The notes beneath the pieces were generated by a model. That model saw only the letters and a list, made by a program, of their open reading frames with translations. It made no database searches and had not been told where the DNA came from. Positions 15,360-24,625 of a DNA stretch of 64,000 nt are shown here, in pieces (positions within the stretch are counted from its first letter, which is position 1; each line of letters begins with the position of its first letter). A program made the translations under genes and the position numbers. The stretch covers positions 1 to 64,000 of the forward strand of contig CAIVVT010000050.1 of the NCBI GenBank assembly GCA_903909435.1, written 5' to 3'. Source of the stretch: an uncultured Acidobacteriia bacterium. GTDB taxonomy: Bacteria > Acidobacteriota > Terriglobia > Bryobacterales > Bryobacteraceae.

Positions 15360-18300
15360 CTAGTTCGTACCCGTCGTACGCTCCTGAGCCGGGGTTTTCT
15401 GGGATTGCCGATACCCCGGCAGGAGCGCCGCGCGGTTCTGCCGCAGATCCAATCCACTGGGCACAAGAGGATATGGTTTGTCGCCCATAATCCCCTTCCA
15501 CAGGATGAGGTTGTACTGCTTTGAGTCGACGTTATCTTCTCTGCTGAAGTCCATCCCCTTGGTAGCATGGGCCCAGTACTTCGCGTTGTGTGTCGACTTA
15601 GGCACATTCAAACCGGCAGGTCGAGGAAAGAGGGGTAGTCCCGTAGAGAAAAGTCTTGGCGCGGGAGTGGCCGTGAAAGTCCACGGGCGGGGTGTGGGGC
15701 TGGTCGTGTCAAAGATGTCGGCCATCGGCCTTGCGAGGGCATCGTTCAGATTCATGGGCGGTAGCCCGAGAACCTCTTCGATAGTGCGCAGGAAATTGAG
15801 GGTATTGTACGGTGTGGAGACTACCGCACCCTGTTTCACGTAGGGACCGACTACGAATGCGACGCTGCGGTGGGAATCGACGTGGTCGCCTCCATCCTGG
15901 GCGTCGTCCTCAACGACGAAGATGAGTGTGCTATTGGCGTACTCGCTTCGTGCAACCTTCTGAATCAAAAGTCCCACTGCGTAGTCGTTGTCGGCGACCA
16001 TCAGTTCCGGAGTATTCACCCCATCCAGCGGCGGACTCGTCCAATTCCCGGTGTGATCGTGCATGAATCGGACGAGACTCAATGAAGGGAAGGCAGCCGG
16101 CGACCGAAGTACGACGTCTCCTTGACGCCGGGCAGGTAATTGATCGAACTCGCGGGCCCACTCCTGGTAGCGGTAGTAATCCGGCAGCGAGTTGTCGAAG
16201 CCGCGGAAGTATGGATCAGTGAAAGGAGCCAGTTCGGCATTCGAGGGAACGGCCACGGGCGTACCAGTTGAAGCCGGGTAGCGCAATACCGGTATGGCGT
16301 GGGCGGTCGTCGAGTAGAGGGTACAGTCTATAAAGAAACCGTAGTTTCGGACCGTGAGACCAGCACGCATAGCCGCGGACCACAGGTAGCCGGTGTTTAC
16401 TTCGTTATCCGGTCCGTCCGGCGCGGCTGTATTGACCTGTCCTGGCAACACGTCCGGATCGTTCGCCGTGAATGGGTTCGCTTTAATCCGGTCAGCGAGT
16501 GCCGGAATTGCTACATTCACGTTCCGGAGATCGCCGTCGGCATCCAGGCTGAGTGCACGGTAAGCGTATGTGACCGGATATTGGTGTTGAACTACGTCCG
16601 GCGCCTGGGCAGCCGTGGTCCATAACCAGCCGTCATAACTCACTTCGGCAGTGTCCATGAAATTGTCAAGCGTGACGAATTGCCGCGCCAATTGATGTGC
16701 GTTCGGCGTTACTGAAGCTCCAAACATCGCCAGGTCGGGATCGCCGTTGCCCACCTCAAGGTCGCCGAGAATCTGGTCGTAGGTGCGGTTCTCCCTGATG
16801 ATGAAGACGACGTGCTTTATAGCTTTGCGCACCGTCGCCATGACCGTCGCATCGCTCTCGCTCACGGTGTACGAAAACCGATTGTTCGTGGCTACCTGAG
16901 CGGTCAGAGTCGCGAGCTGGGACGTGCCGGGAATCGGGAAGCTCTGGAAACCAGCCTTAGTCAGCTGGGGATTGTATGAATTCGTCACGAAGCAATTGGG
17001 CGAATTTGCTGGCCCGTAACCGCCGTAGCACCAGCCTGGATTCCCTCCAGTGGGGGACTTGGCGTTGACTACGAAGGCGTACACTGCCGGGTTGGGCGCC
17101 GGGAAACTCACAAGACTCGCCGAGTTCGGATACCAGCCAGTCGGAATGAGGCCGATCACCTTGTCGACTCCATAGTTTCCACTATTGACTCCGCTCAGCG
17201 ATATCACAGAGATGCAATTCAAGTTTCCATCAGTCACATAGAGCTGCGTCTCGTCCGGAGAGAGAGCAACGCTATTTGGATTCGCGCCCTTATTTCTGTC
17301 TTTATATTGAGCCAACGAGTCTGGCAGCATAGGAGCGATGACCGGAATAGATTCAACAATAGTGTTCTTCTTGATATTCCCGGAAGTTGGGTCGATGTTG
17401 ATTATCTCAACCGTATCCGACTGATCTGCAGCCACAAACAGGAGAGTTTGAGCCGCGTTCAGGGTCATCTTGTTCGGTTGGCCTTTCACGGAGATGCGGG
17501 TCGTTAACGTCGGCGCCCCGCTCAGGTCCACCACATCGACCTCCCGGTCACGAATGCTGGACACGTAGGCAGTGTAAGGCTTCGCAGTCGTTCCATCGCC
17601 CGTCACGGCGGCCCAAAATGGGTATTCGCCGCCCGGCTTGCCTACCTGACTTGGGTCGTTAGGGGCGATCTTGCCAGGACGAAGGTCGAAGTTCGAGACC
17701 GCCAGCGACCACTTTCCCAGACCTCCGGTCAAAACCGAGATTGAGTCGTTGTAGTAGTTCGTCACCACCATGATCAGGCCGTCCTTCGAAATGGCCACGC
17801 CGGCGGCGCAAGGGCCAACACCCACCGAACTATTGATCGCTAACGAGTCGTTCGGTACTATGTTCAGACCAACGCCCAGTCTCACCCCAAAGACCGGATT
17901 GATGTGGTTGAGGGCGACCGGAGAACTCGCAGCCTCCGCCCAGACTGCTTTGCTGTTCAGCACATATATATGCAGGCTGTCATCGGCAGCTCCAGCCACA
18001 TAAAATGCCTTTCCAGACGGATCGAAGACAATACCGTGGTAAGTGTTCGGCACCGCCACGACTTGCTTCTTGAGCGGCGTTCGCATTGAAATATCGTAGA
18101 TAAACACGTACTCATTCGAGTCTGCGACGCTCCAAGGTGGCGTCGCATTGTCGGCAGTATAGAAGCGATTGAATCCGCTGGTGAGAATGAGCAGCGTGCT
18201 CTTATCAGGGCTCACAACGCTGGTAACCGCCTGACCGGCGAGCCAGGCGGGATTGTCGGGGACAGCGCCGCCACCCGGGTTCAGCGGTTCGAATCTGGAG

Positions 18301-18449
18301 TTCTGAGGCGCCAGTGGGGTAATCTGCTGGCCCATATTGGGCAAATATTGGATACTCGGCTGCGCTTGGACCGGCGTGCCGATACTCACCAGGGCAATTG
18401 CCCAGCCAATAGTCGAATCAGTCAGGCGTTTGTAGTTTCTTTTATTCAT
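15360..18449 (-). CDS. Secreted YncE-type beta-propeller fused to a phosphoesterase (alkaline phosphatase-fold) domain
   Basis: About 1029 residues. After a signal peptide (GWAIALVSIGTPVQAQ) comes a beta-propeller of the YncE/lactonase type (about 40-520), with repeated -LFVAADQSDTVEIINID- and ALSPDETQLYVTDG motifs. The C-terminal half (about 545-1000) is a phosphoesterase of the AcpA/phospholipase C group, recognised by HVVFIIRENRTYDQILGDL (metal- and nucleophile-bearing N-terminal motif), LARQFVTLDNFMDTAEVSYDGW and VVEDDAQDGGDHVDSHR with HxxH-like metal ligands. It probably cleaves phosphate esters outside the cytoplasm. ATG 18449 is preferred over 18473, as the extra eight residues precede a normal signal peptide. 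This bifunctional architecture is known in Acidobacteriota; the substrate is unknown. Confidence 0.82.
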   Translation of the reverse strand: MNKRNYKRLTDSTIGWAIALVSIGTPVQAQPSIQYLPNMGQQITPLAPQNSRFEPLNPGGGAVPDNPAWLAGQAVTSVVSPDKSTLLILTSGFNRFYTADNATPPWSVADSNEYVFIYDISMRTPLKKQVVAVPNTYHGIVFDPSGKAFYVAGAADDSLHIYVLNSKAVWAEAASSPVALNHINPVFGVRLGVGLNIVPNDSLAINSSVGVGPCAAGVAISKDGLIMVVTNYYNDSISVLTGGLGKWSLAVSNFDLRPGKIAPNDPSQVGKPGGEYPFWAAVTGDGTTAKPYTAYVSSIRDREVDVVDLSGAPTLTTRISVKGQPNKMTLNAAQTLLFVAADQSDTVEIINIDPTSGNIKKNTIVESIPVIAPMLPDSLAQYKDRNKGANPNSVALSPDETQLYVTDGNLNCISVISLSGVNSGNYGVDKVIGLIPTGWYPNSASLVSFPAPNPAVYAFVVNAKSPTGGNPGWCYGGYGPANSPNCFVTNSYNPQLTKAGFQSFPIPGTSQLATLTAQVATNNRFSYTVSESDATVMATVRKAIKHVVFIIRENRTYDQILGDLEVGNGDPDLAMFGASVTPNAHQLARQFVTLDNFMDTAEVSYDGWLWTTAAQAPDVVQHQYPVTYAYRALSLDADGDLRNVNVAIPALADRIKANPFTANDPDVLPGQVNTAAPDGPDNEVNTGYLWSAAMRAGLTVRNYGFFIDCTLYSTTAHAIPVLRYPASTGTPVAVPSNAELAPFTDPYFRGFDNSLPDYYRYQEWAREFDQLPARRQGDVVLRSPAAFPSLSLVRFMHDHTGNWTSPPLDGVNTPELMVADNDYAVGLLIQKVARSEYANSTLIFVVEDDAQDGGDHVDSHRSVAFVVGPYVKQGAVVSTPYNTLNFLRTIEEVLGLPPMNLNDALARPMADIFDTTSPTPRPWTFTATPAPRLFSTGLPLFPRPAGLNVPKSTHNAKYWAHATKGMDFSREDNVDSKQYNLILWKGIMGDKPYPLVPSGLDLRQNRAALLPGYRQSQKTPAQERTTGTN

Positions 18450-19579
18450 CGTCTTGATCCATTTCGCCGGCATTTGGGGCAGTCAGCCTGGGAGCAAGCA
18501 AGCCGATCGACTCAAGAGCCGGGCGATGCTGCCGGGTGCTGCATCAAAGGCCCGTTGGTCCCCGCAGTCTGCGCAGACTTGCAACCTGCATCGGAAACGC
18601 TGCACGCTCAGGCCCTGCGCGCCGCTCCAGGTCGAGGGAAAGCCACTCTGCAGACTGAGTGGTCGATGTTGCTGGGATTCAAACGTCACTCGAGAACACA
18701 CGGCTGTCCACTTGATTCTCCAGGCCCTCGCGACTCGTCCACGGTACAGGGCGTCCGAGTTCCTCTGTCAATCTCATGAGAGGAGTGCCGCTTTACTCGA
18801 GTAATTCTCAGCACCACCGCGCAACTTTTGCTAACGCACACGGTGGAGGAAAATTCTTGATTCGAATCAACGGCATCATCGAAACTTGAGCAAACTGAAT
18901 CGACGTTGCGTCCTGAGTCCTACTAACTTCTTCATCCGCAGCTTGCCGTAACGTAGGTTTGGCGCCGAACTTGAGCGGAAAAACCCCATAATTCGTGAAT
19001 TACTGTGGGGGATTCTCGCAATTACCCGATCGCCATCCGGCTTACGCTTCTCGTTCCGGTTTTCGAGTTGGATGGTAATTGTAGGTTTGGAACGCCCGGG
19101 ATCCTCGGGCGAGACACCGTAGCGCACCGCGGCTGAAGAAGCCAGCCTGGCAGGTGATGGAAACGCGAGAGCTCAAGGCGCTGCTTGCTTGCGATTTGCA
19201 GCGCACTGCCTCGGAAAGTCCGTTAAAGCGCAAGCTAGAATCGACATGTTTGCGCAAGGGGAGCCAGAAGCATCCCAGAGAGCAGGCGAATGTGCGCGAA
19301 CCCCACAGCGCGCCGGCAGGGACTGGCCAAGGCGAACCACAGGGGCGACCCATTCCGGCCAGGCTAGGTGAACCTCGCAGTCCCACTCCTGGTGGCCAGA
19401 ACCGCATCGAACCGGCAACGAGCGCAGGATGAACCGCGCCCGCCAATGCCCGGGCTGAAGCCATGCACAGCCGATGCGCGAGAACTCCAGCCGGAGAATG
19501 GCGTCTGCCGGGCGCTCTAAACGCACAAACGCCGACCTTCCGGCCGGCGTTTGTGCGTTCTGGCGTGCAGATCTTGAGC
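18450..19579. other. Gene-poor 1.1 kb intergenic stretch
   Basis: Lies between the phosphoesterase start and the 3' end of the TPR gene. The largest open frames on either strand (up to 140 codons, 19042-19464 on minus) have Arg/Ser/Ala-rich shadow-like composition, no ribosome site and no recognisable domain, so I call no gene. The right end holds the strong hairpin 19520-19559. The left part (about 18780-19080) is more AT-rich and may contain the phosphoesterase promoter. A decayed gene or an unannotated RNA cannot be excluded. Confidence 0.55.
19520..19559 (-). terminator. Intrinsic-type terminator after the TPR gene
   Basis: AACGCACAAACGCCG (19520-19534) pairs perfectly over 15 bases with CGGCGTTTGTGCGTT (19545-19559) around a 10-base loop. 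It lies 20 bases beyond the stop of the minus-strand TPR gene; no long T-run follows, but stem strength and position fit a terminator. Confidence 0.7.
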
Positions 19580-20905
19580 TTACTTCTTCGGAGCGGCCTT
19601 CTTCACGGGGGCGACCGCTTTCTTCACGGGCGCGACCGGTTTGGGCAGTCCGCTGACGTCGTCCGGCTCCACGTCGAAGGTGAGCATCTTGGTGTCGAGA
19701 TCGAAGGCCGATGGGGCGCCAGAGAATTCAACTTCAAGACCCTTGTCCGGAATCGCACCGAGGGGCTTCTCAAACTTCAAAGTGACCTCGCTCATCTCCT
19801 TGCCGGAAATGCCGACGATGACGGAGGTGGGTTTCTTCTCAGGCGCGGTTCCGACCACCCAGCCCTTGAACTTCTTCACGCCTTCGATGCCTTCCGGCGG
19901 GGGGACTGCTGCGCCCTTCAGGCTGGAATCGAAGTACGCCTGAGCGTTGGCGCCGTTGAGCTCGCCCTTGATCTTGACCCACAATGCGAGTTGCGGATTG
20001 GTCTTCTTCAGTTCTTCTTCCTGCTTGGCGAGAATCTCATCCTTGGACTCGATGTGGAATCCAGCGGGCGGGATCGCGTCTTTCTTGGTCGCTTCGATGA
20101 GAGCGTCCAGGCCCGACTTGTCGCCGTGGAAGTTGATATAGGTTTTCTCGACGTAAGCCTGAAGCGACTTGCGCGCGGCATCCGCCAAAGCCCCTTGACC
20201 GTCATGGTAGGCGGCGTGCACGAAGTGGTAAAGTGCCGCCGATTGTTTCTCCGGCTTGCGCTGCCCGGCGATCGCCGTGCCGGTCCACAAAGAAACTTCG
20301 GCGTCATTCGGGTTGCCCTGCAGAACGGTCACGAATTCCTTCTCGGCGTCCTCGTTTTGCTTCTTCTGCAATGCGACCCAGCCCAAGGTGCGATGACCGA
20401 TGGTCTCCATGTTCGACCGTTCCTTCTTCCAGGCGTCCTCGGCGACGGCTGGTGGTTTCTTCGCGGGATCGAAGAAATCGGGAGCGGCTTCAATCAGTCC
20501 CTTGGCGTACTTCTCGCCAGCGGCAAGAGCTTCCGGACTCTTGTCTAGAAGGCTCACGGTCAGCAGGTTAGCCCAATAGTAGCCCTGGACGTTCTTCGGG
20601 TCGAGGTCGATTACTTCTTTCGCGGCAGCTAGCATTTCTTTGCCGTTGCCGAGCGCCCGGTAGGCGTCCATGACCTGAAGTTGACGGTCCACCTTGAAAT
20701 CGCTGGTCGGATACTTCTCCTTCCAGGTTTTAAGAAGTTGGAGTTTGGTGGTTGGGTTTTGCTCCTTCCTAATCGAATCGTTCAGGTCGTATTCTGCCCG
20801 ATCCTTCCACTCCTGCTTCTTCTGGTCCTGGGCCGCCACGGCGAGTGTGGCAAGAGAGCCTAGAGCGACTACCGCAAATGCGCACTTGAATGAGAACTGC
20901 ACCAC
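19580..20905 (-). CDS. Secreted TPR-like protein with Ala/Pro/Lys-rich tail
   Basis: 441 residues. A signal peptide (CAFAVVALGSLATLAVAAQ) is followed by a charged helical region (KDRAEYDLNDSIRKEQNPTT) and at least four TPR-like helix pairs (about 55-260), for example LLKTWKEKYPTSDFKVDRQL, EMLAAAKEVIDLDPKNVQGY and KEFVTVLQGNPNDAEVSLW. The C-terminal domain (about 290-420) is beta-rich with GVKKFKGWVVGT and LEVEFSGAPSAFDLD, and the last 25 residues repeat a PVKKAVAPVKKA motif. It is probably a periplasmic scaffold. Proteins like this are frequent in Acidobacteriota and have no assigned role. A strong hairpin follows the stop. Confidence 0.72.
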   Translation of the reverse strand: MVQFSFKCAFAVVALGSLATLAVAAQDQKKQEWKDRAEYDLNDSIRKEQNPTTKLQLLKTWKEKYPTSDFKVDRQLQVMDAYRALGNGKEMLAAAKEVIDLDPKNVQGYYWANLLTVSLLDKSPEALAAGEKYAKGLIEAAPDFFDPAKKPPAVAEDAWKKERSNMETIGHRTLGWVALQKKQNEDAEKEFVTVLQGNPNDAEVSLWTGTAIAGQRKPEKQSAALYHFVHAAYHDGQGALADAARKSLQAYVEKTYINFHGDKSGLDALIEATKKDAIPPAGFHIESKDEILAKQEEELKKTNPQLALWVKIKGELNGANAQAYFDSSLKGAAVPPPEGIEGVKKFKGWVVGTAPEKKPTSVIVGISGKEMSEVTLKFEKPLGAIPDKGLEVEFSGAPSAFDLDTKMLTFDVEPDDVSGLPKPVAPVKKAVAPVKKAAPKK

Positions 20906-21212
20906 ATGCCTCCTAGGGTCGGGCTTAAACTTTCGCTCGTGGCCGTGTTCGCCGCGACCGATTCAAACGGCCTGCGGACGACGAGCTTGACAAATGGGGA
21001 GTATAGCCGAAGCGCAAAGGGCGTAGCAAGCGTTTGCATTCCGCCGTTCAGCTTGTCCACCTCGGTTCCTCCAGATGCCATCCAGGCTGAGCTTTCCTGG
21101 TCACTTAGATACCGTAACCTTCCGGCGGGTTCCCACGCCGGACGTGCCCACTACTATATACCAGCAAATGCTGGCGGAGTAGCACTTATCTGTGTGGTAG
21201 ACTCCTCGGTTC
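20906..21212 (+). other. Intergenic region with structured leader ahead of the symporter gene
   Basis: The 307-base gap has two nearby hairpins in the last 100 bases before the symporter ATG: TCCGGCG/CGCCGGA (21121-21127 with 21136-21142), and CTACT/AGTAG (21151-21155 with 21178-21182) enclosing CCAGC/GCTGG (21161-21165 with 21170-21174). These may be a regulatory leader or a transcriptional pause; I recognise no known riboswitch. Confidence 0.4.
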
Positions 21213-22661
21213 ATGCGCTTTCTCGACCTTGCGCTGATTGCCGCCTACCTGATCGGCATCACTTGGTTCGGTGCACGGTTCCGCCATTCGCAAAAATCTC
21301 TGCGCGACTACTTCCTGGGAGGCCGCAACGCCCCCTGGTGGGCGATTGCCTTTTCGATCGTTTCAGCCGAGACCAGCACACTCACCGTGATCGGTACACC
21401 GGCCCTGGCGTTCAAGGGGAATTTCGGATTCCTGCAAGTCGTGCTGGGCTACCTGCTGGCGCGCATCGTAATCTCGGTGGTGTTCCTGCCCCACTATTTC
21501 CGCGGCGACCTATTCACCGCCTACGAATTGATGGAGCGCCGGTTTGGTATGCGTCTACGACGGCTAACGGCTGGGTTGTTCCTCGTCTTGAGAGCACTGG
21601 CGGAAGGCGTGCGCGTCTTCGCGATCTCGATCGTAGTCTCGATTGTCTTGCGCCTCGACCCGTTTTGGGCCATTGTCGTCATCGTTGCCCTGACCTTGTT
21701 TTACACGTTCGAAGGCGGGATGACGGCTGTGATTTGGACCGACGTTATTCAGATGAGTCTGTACGTTTGCGGCGCAGTGGTCAGCCTGTTCACCATCCTC
21801 CACAAGTTACCGCATGGCTGGGCGCAGGTTTACGCGATGGCTTCCCAGGCGGACAAGTTCCGAGTCTTTGATTTCTCCTTCTCGCCGACCCTCGTCTGGC
21901 TCTCCCAACCGTATACTTTCTGGGCCGGAGTCCTGGGCGGATGCTTCCTTTGCACCGCGAGCCATGGCACTGAGCAACTTATGGTGCAGCGCCTTCTGGC
22001 CGCGCACGACCTGAAGGCGAGCCGCAAGGCCCTGTTGGGGAGCTGGGTGGTGGTCGCCGTCCTCTTCGCGCTTTTCCTCACAATCGGCACGATCCTGTGG
22101 GCGCTCTACCGCGCCAATCACTGGCAGGTTCCCGCAAAGGTGGACCGTATTTATCCGCAGTTCATCTGGGACAACCTGCCGGTTGGCATCGCTGGATTAG
22201 TGATGGCTGCGATTCTCGCGGCGGCGATGTCAAATCTGAGCGCCGCTCTGAATTCGTTGAGTTCCACAACCGTGATGGACTTCTACCGCCGCTCCTGGCC
22301 GGGCAAGTTGGAAGCGCACTACCTCTCGGTGGCGCGCTTCGCGACGCTGGGCTGGGGCGTAGCGCTACTCGCAATAGGGGTGCTGGCGCAGCGCGTGGAC
22401 TCAGTGCTTGAAGCCGGTCTTGGCATCGCCGCGATACTCTACGGCGGACTGCTCGGCGTGTTCCTGCTGGGGCTGCTCTGGAAACAAGTCAGTGAGAGTG
22501 CCGCAATGTCCGGCATGGCGGCCGGCATCTTAGGCAACTTGTTTGTCCGGTTTGCGACGCCAATTGCCTTCACCTGGTACGTGTTGATAGGCACGTCGAT
22601 TACAATTGCCGTATCGCTGGCTGCGAGTTTGGCGCGCGGGGAATTCCGCCAGCGCGCCTGA
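21213..22661 (+). CDS. Sodium:solute symporter (SSS family)
   Basis: 482 residues with about 13 membrane segments. The N-terminus LALIAAYLIGITWFGARF is followed by the family signature region RDYFLGGRNAPWWAIAFSIVSAETST, where helix 1 is broken and Na+ and solute bind, and later LVMAAILAAAMSNLSAALNSLSS, the classical SSS helix-8 signature with the Ser/Ala Na2-site residues. Solute may be a sugar, amino acid or carboxylate and cannot be read. It is followed by the APC permease gene after 106 bases, so two importers lie in tandem. Confidence 0.9.
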   Translation: MRFLDLALIAAYLIGITWFGARFRHSQKSLRDYFLGGRNAPWWAIAFSIVSAETSTLTVIGTPALAFKGNFGFLQVVLGYLLARIVISVVFLPHYFRGDLFTAYELMERRFGMRLRRLTAGLFLVLRALAEGVRVFAISIVVSIVLRLDPFWAIVVIVALTLFYTFEGGMTAVIWTDVIQMSLYVCGAVVSLFTILHKLPHGWAQVYAMASQADKFRVFDFSFSPTLVWLSQPYTFWAGVLGGCFLCTASHGTEQLMVQRLLAAHDLKASRKALLGSWVVVAVLFALFLTIGTILWALYRANHWQVPAKVDRIYPQFIWDNLPVGIAGLVMAAILAAAMSNLSAALNSLSSTTVMDFYRRSWPGKLEAHYLSVARFATLGWGVALLAIGVLAQRVDSVLEAGLGIAAILYGGLLGVFLLGLLWKQVSESAAMSGMAAGILGNLFVRFATPIAFTWYVLIGTSITIAVSLAASLARGEFRQRA

Positions 22662-22767
22662 GGATGGCTGGTGGGGCGACTCTCGAGAGCCGCGCGGACG
22701 CTTGAGCGCCCGCTCCGTCCCGCACTGGCCAAGAGCCGCCGATCGATTAATTCCTGAGGGGGTACGA

Positions 22768-24168
22768 ATGCCTGAAGCCGGTTCCACTGGAGGCGTGCAC
22801 AGCCTACGCCGCGACATGGGGATCTGGACTGCCGTGTCAATCGTTGTCGGAACCGTAATCGGCAGCGGGATCTTCATCGTGCCGAAGACCATGATTCTCC
22901 AGATGGGTACCCCGTTCTGGGTGCTAGCCGTGTTTGCATTCGGGGGCCTGCTGAGCCTGGCAGGAGCTTTGACTTATGCTGAACTGGCCGCCATGATGCC
23001 GGAGGCGGGTGGCGAGTACGTTTATCTCAAAGAGGCCTACGGGCCGTTTTTCGGCTTCATCTACGGATGGACTCAGATGTGGGTTGCGAAAAGCGCCTCG
23101 GTGGCGACATTGGCCACGGGGTTCTACCTGTACCTCGCGAATTTCGTGCCAGCGCTGGAAAACGTGGTCGCCCGCGTGCCCCTGCCCATGGGTGAGAACG
23201 GCGGCCCGCTGGATATTCGTGCCGGGCAGCTGCTCGCCATGGCGGTAATCCTGGGCCTGGGCTTCGTCAACTGGCTGGGTGTCAGACAGGGAGCGGGACT
23301 GCAGGTCACCGTCACCATTTTGAAAGTCGCACTACTGGGCGGGGTGATCGGATGCGGACTGTTCTGGGGCCATGCGCACGCGGCCAACTTCTCCACGTCC
23401 GTTGCCGCCCGAGGGGGCGTGGCAGGATTCTTCGCCGCCTTGGTGGCAGCATTGTGGGCTTACGACGGCTGGAACAATGTGGGCATGGTATCAGGTGAAA
23501 TCCGCAACCCGCAGCGCAACCTGCCTTTGTCGCTGATCCTAGGAACGATGCTGGTGATTCTGATCTATTTGTCCGCAAACGTCGCGTACTTTGCAGTGCT
23601 GCCAGCTGCGGAAGTGGCCTCGAGTAATCGTGTTGCGGCGGAAATGCTAAGGCAGGTATTCGGCTCATGGGGTGCCGGAGCAGTCAGCCTGGCTGCCATG
23701 ATTTCCATCTTTGCCGCTCTAAACGGGTCTATCTTAACCGGCTCGCGGGTGCCTTATGCGCTGGCTCGCGACGGCTATTTTTTCGCTCCATTCGCGCGTG
23801 TCCACCCACAGCGGCACGTCCCCGGCTTCTCGATCCTGGCGCTCAGCGCCTGGAGCGCCGTGATCGTGCTGAGTGGCCGTTTCGATCAATTATTCACGTT
23901 GGTCATCTTCCCGAGTTGGATTTTATACGGTATGTCGGCAGCAGCAGTACTGGTACTCCGGCGTAAGCGTCCGGATCTGATTCGACCCTATCGAACGCTG
24001 GGTTATCCGGTCGTTCCGATCGTATTTGTCCTCGTCGCCGCTCTTTTGTTGGGGTTTACGTTGAAAAATTCACCACGTGAATCGGGACTTGGGTTGATTC
24101 TGATTGCGGCTGGCTTGCCGTTTTACCGCAATTGGTCGCGGAAACTAGCCAGATCGTCGAATTCCTGA
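22768..24168 (+). CDS. APC-family amino acid permease
   Basis: 466 residues with 12 predicted membrane segments. Helix 1 carries VVGTVIGSGIFIVPK, the GSGIF substrate-binding break of APC/LAT-type transporters, followed by LTYAELAAMMPEAGGEYVYL and AALWAYDGWNNVGMVSGEI on helix 6, both standard for the heteromeric-type/ethanolamine-like branch. It imports or exchanges amino acids. The open frame extends upstream to 22606, but ATG 22768 has a near-perfect ribosome site (GAGGGGG) 6-7 bases before it and gives the normal N-terminus; the upstream 54 codons are unlike protein. The exact amino acid is unknown. Confidence 0.9.
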   Translation: MPEAGSTGGVHSLRRDMGIWTAVSIVVGTVIGSGIFIVPKTMILQMGTPFWVLAVFAFGGLLSLAGALTYAELAAMMPEAGGEYVYLKEAYGPFFGFIYGWTQMWVAKSASVATLATGFYLYLANFVPALENVVARVPLPMGENGGPLDIRAGQLLAMAVILGLGFVNWLGVRQGAGLQVTVTILKVALLGGVIGCGLFWGHAHAANFSTSVAARGGVAGFFAALVAALWAYDGWNNVGMVSGEIRNPQRNLPLSLILGTMLVILIYLSANVAYFAVLPAAEVASSNRVAAEMLRQVFGSWGAGAVSLAAMISIFAALNGSILTGSRVPYALARDGYFFAPFARVHPQRHVPGFSILALSAWSAVIVLSGRFDQLFTLVIFPSWILYGMSAAAVLVLRRKRPDLIRPYRTLGYPVVPIVFVLVAALLLGFTLKNSPRESGLGLILIAAGLPFYRNWSRKLARSSNS

Positions 24169-24212
24169 TTCTAAAGTGCCCTATTTCGGGAGCGCTTTTA
24201 GTCCTATTCGAC

Positions 24213-24241
24213 TTGTCAGATCGCCCAATATAAGTTACATA
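24213..24241 (+). promoter_or_regulatory. Possible promoter of the small AT-hook gene
   Basis: TTGTCA (24213-24218) and TACATA (24236-24241) are spaced by 17 bases in a locally AT-rich stretch about 105 bases ahead of the small gene. Boxes match the sigma70 consensus only partly. Confidence 0.4.
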
Positions 24242-24346
24242 CAACATAGAAAACAAAAACAGCCGCAGACCGCCGCCGGCTCCACGAGGGCAATCGAAAA
24301 GGCCGGTCCGGGTCAAGCGGCGTTGCCCGTGAAGAGGTAATCCGTT

Positions 24347-24571
24347 ATGGACATCTTGAAGATGCTTGATGATCTGCGCCAGGAGCGCGAGGCCATCGAG
24401 GAAGCTATTTTGACCTTGGAGCGGTTGGCCAATGGTCAGGGGCGTAGACGCGGTCGTCCACCGGCTTGGATGACTGCGCTGAAGAAGAAACAAATCGCCG
24501 ACCCGGCGGCCCCGGTAGTGATTCCCCAACGGGGGCGGCCTAGGAAGCAAACGGAAACCGCTTCCCAGTAG
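24347..24571 (+). CDS. Small protein with two AT-hook-like motifs
   Basis: 74 residues, easily missed. The first 30 residues form one amphipathic helix (MDILKMLDDLRQEREAIEEA, then ILTLERLA), likely a coiled-coil dimer. It continues as RRRGRPPAW (about 37-45), and the last quarter has RGRPRK (about 65-70). GRP flanked by basic residues is the AT-hook, which binds the minor groove of AT-rich DNA. GAAGAGG lies 9 bases before the ATG and the gene stands alone between two larger ones, with its own candidate promoter. It could be a small nucleoid-associated protein (inference). No named family is recognised. Confidence 0.72.
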   Translation: MDILKMLDDLRQEREAIEEAILTLERLANGQGRRRGRPPAWMTALKKKQIADPAAPVVIPQRGRPRKQTETASQ

Positions 24572-24625
24572 CGGTTCTTAATTTCGCCAATAGTTGGATC
24601 GGGCTCAAGGCACGCTGGCATCGAG

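Noticed and set aside
19042-19464. 140-codon minus-strand open frame and its neighbours on both strands
   Set aside because: No ribosome site, no domain, Ser/Arg/Ala-rich composition; several mutually overlapping frames exist here, as expected from chance in GC-rich DNA.
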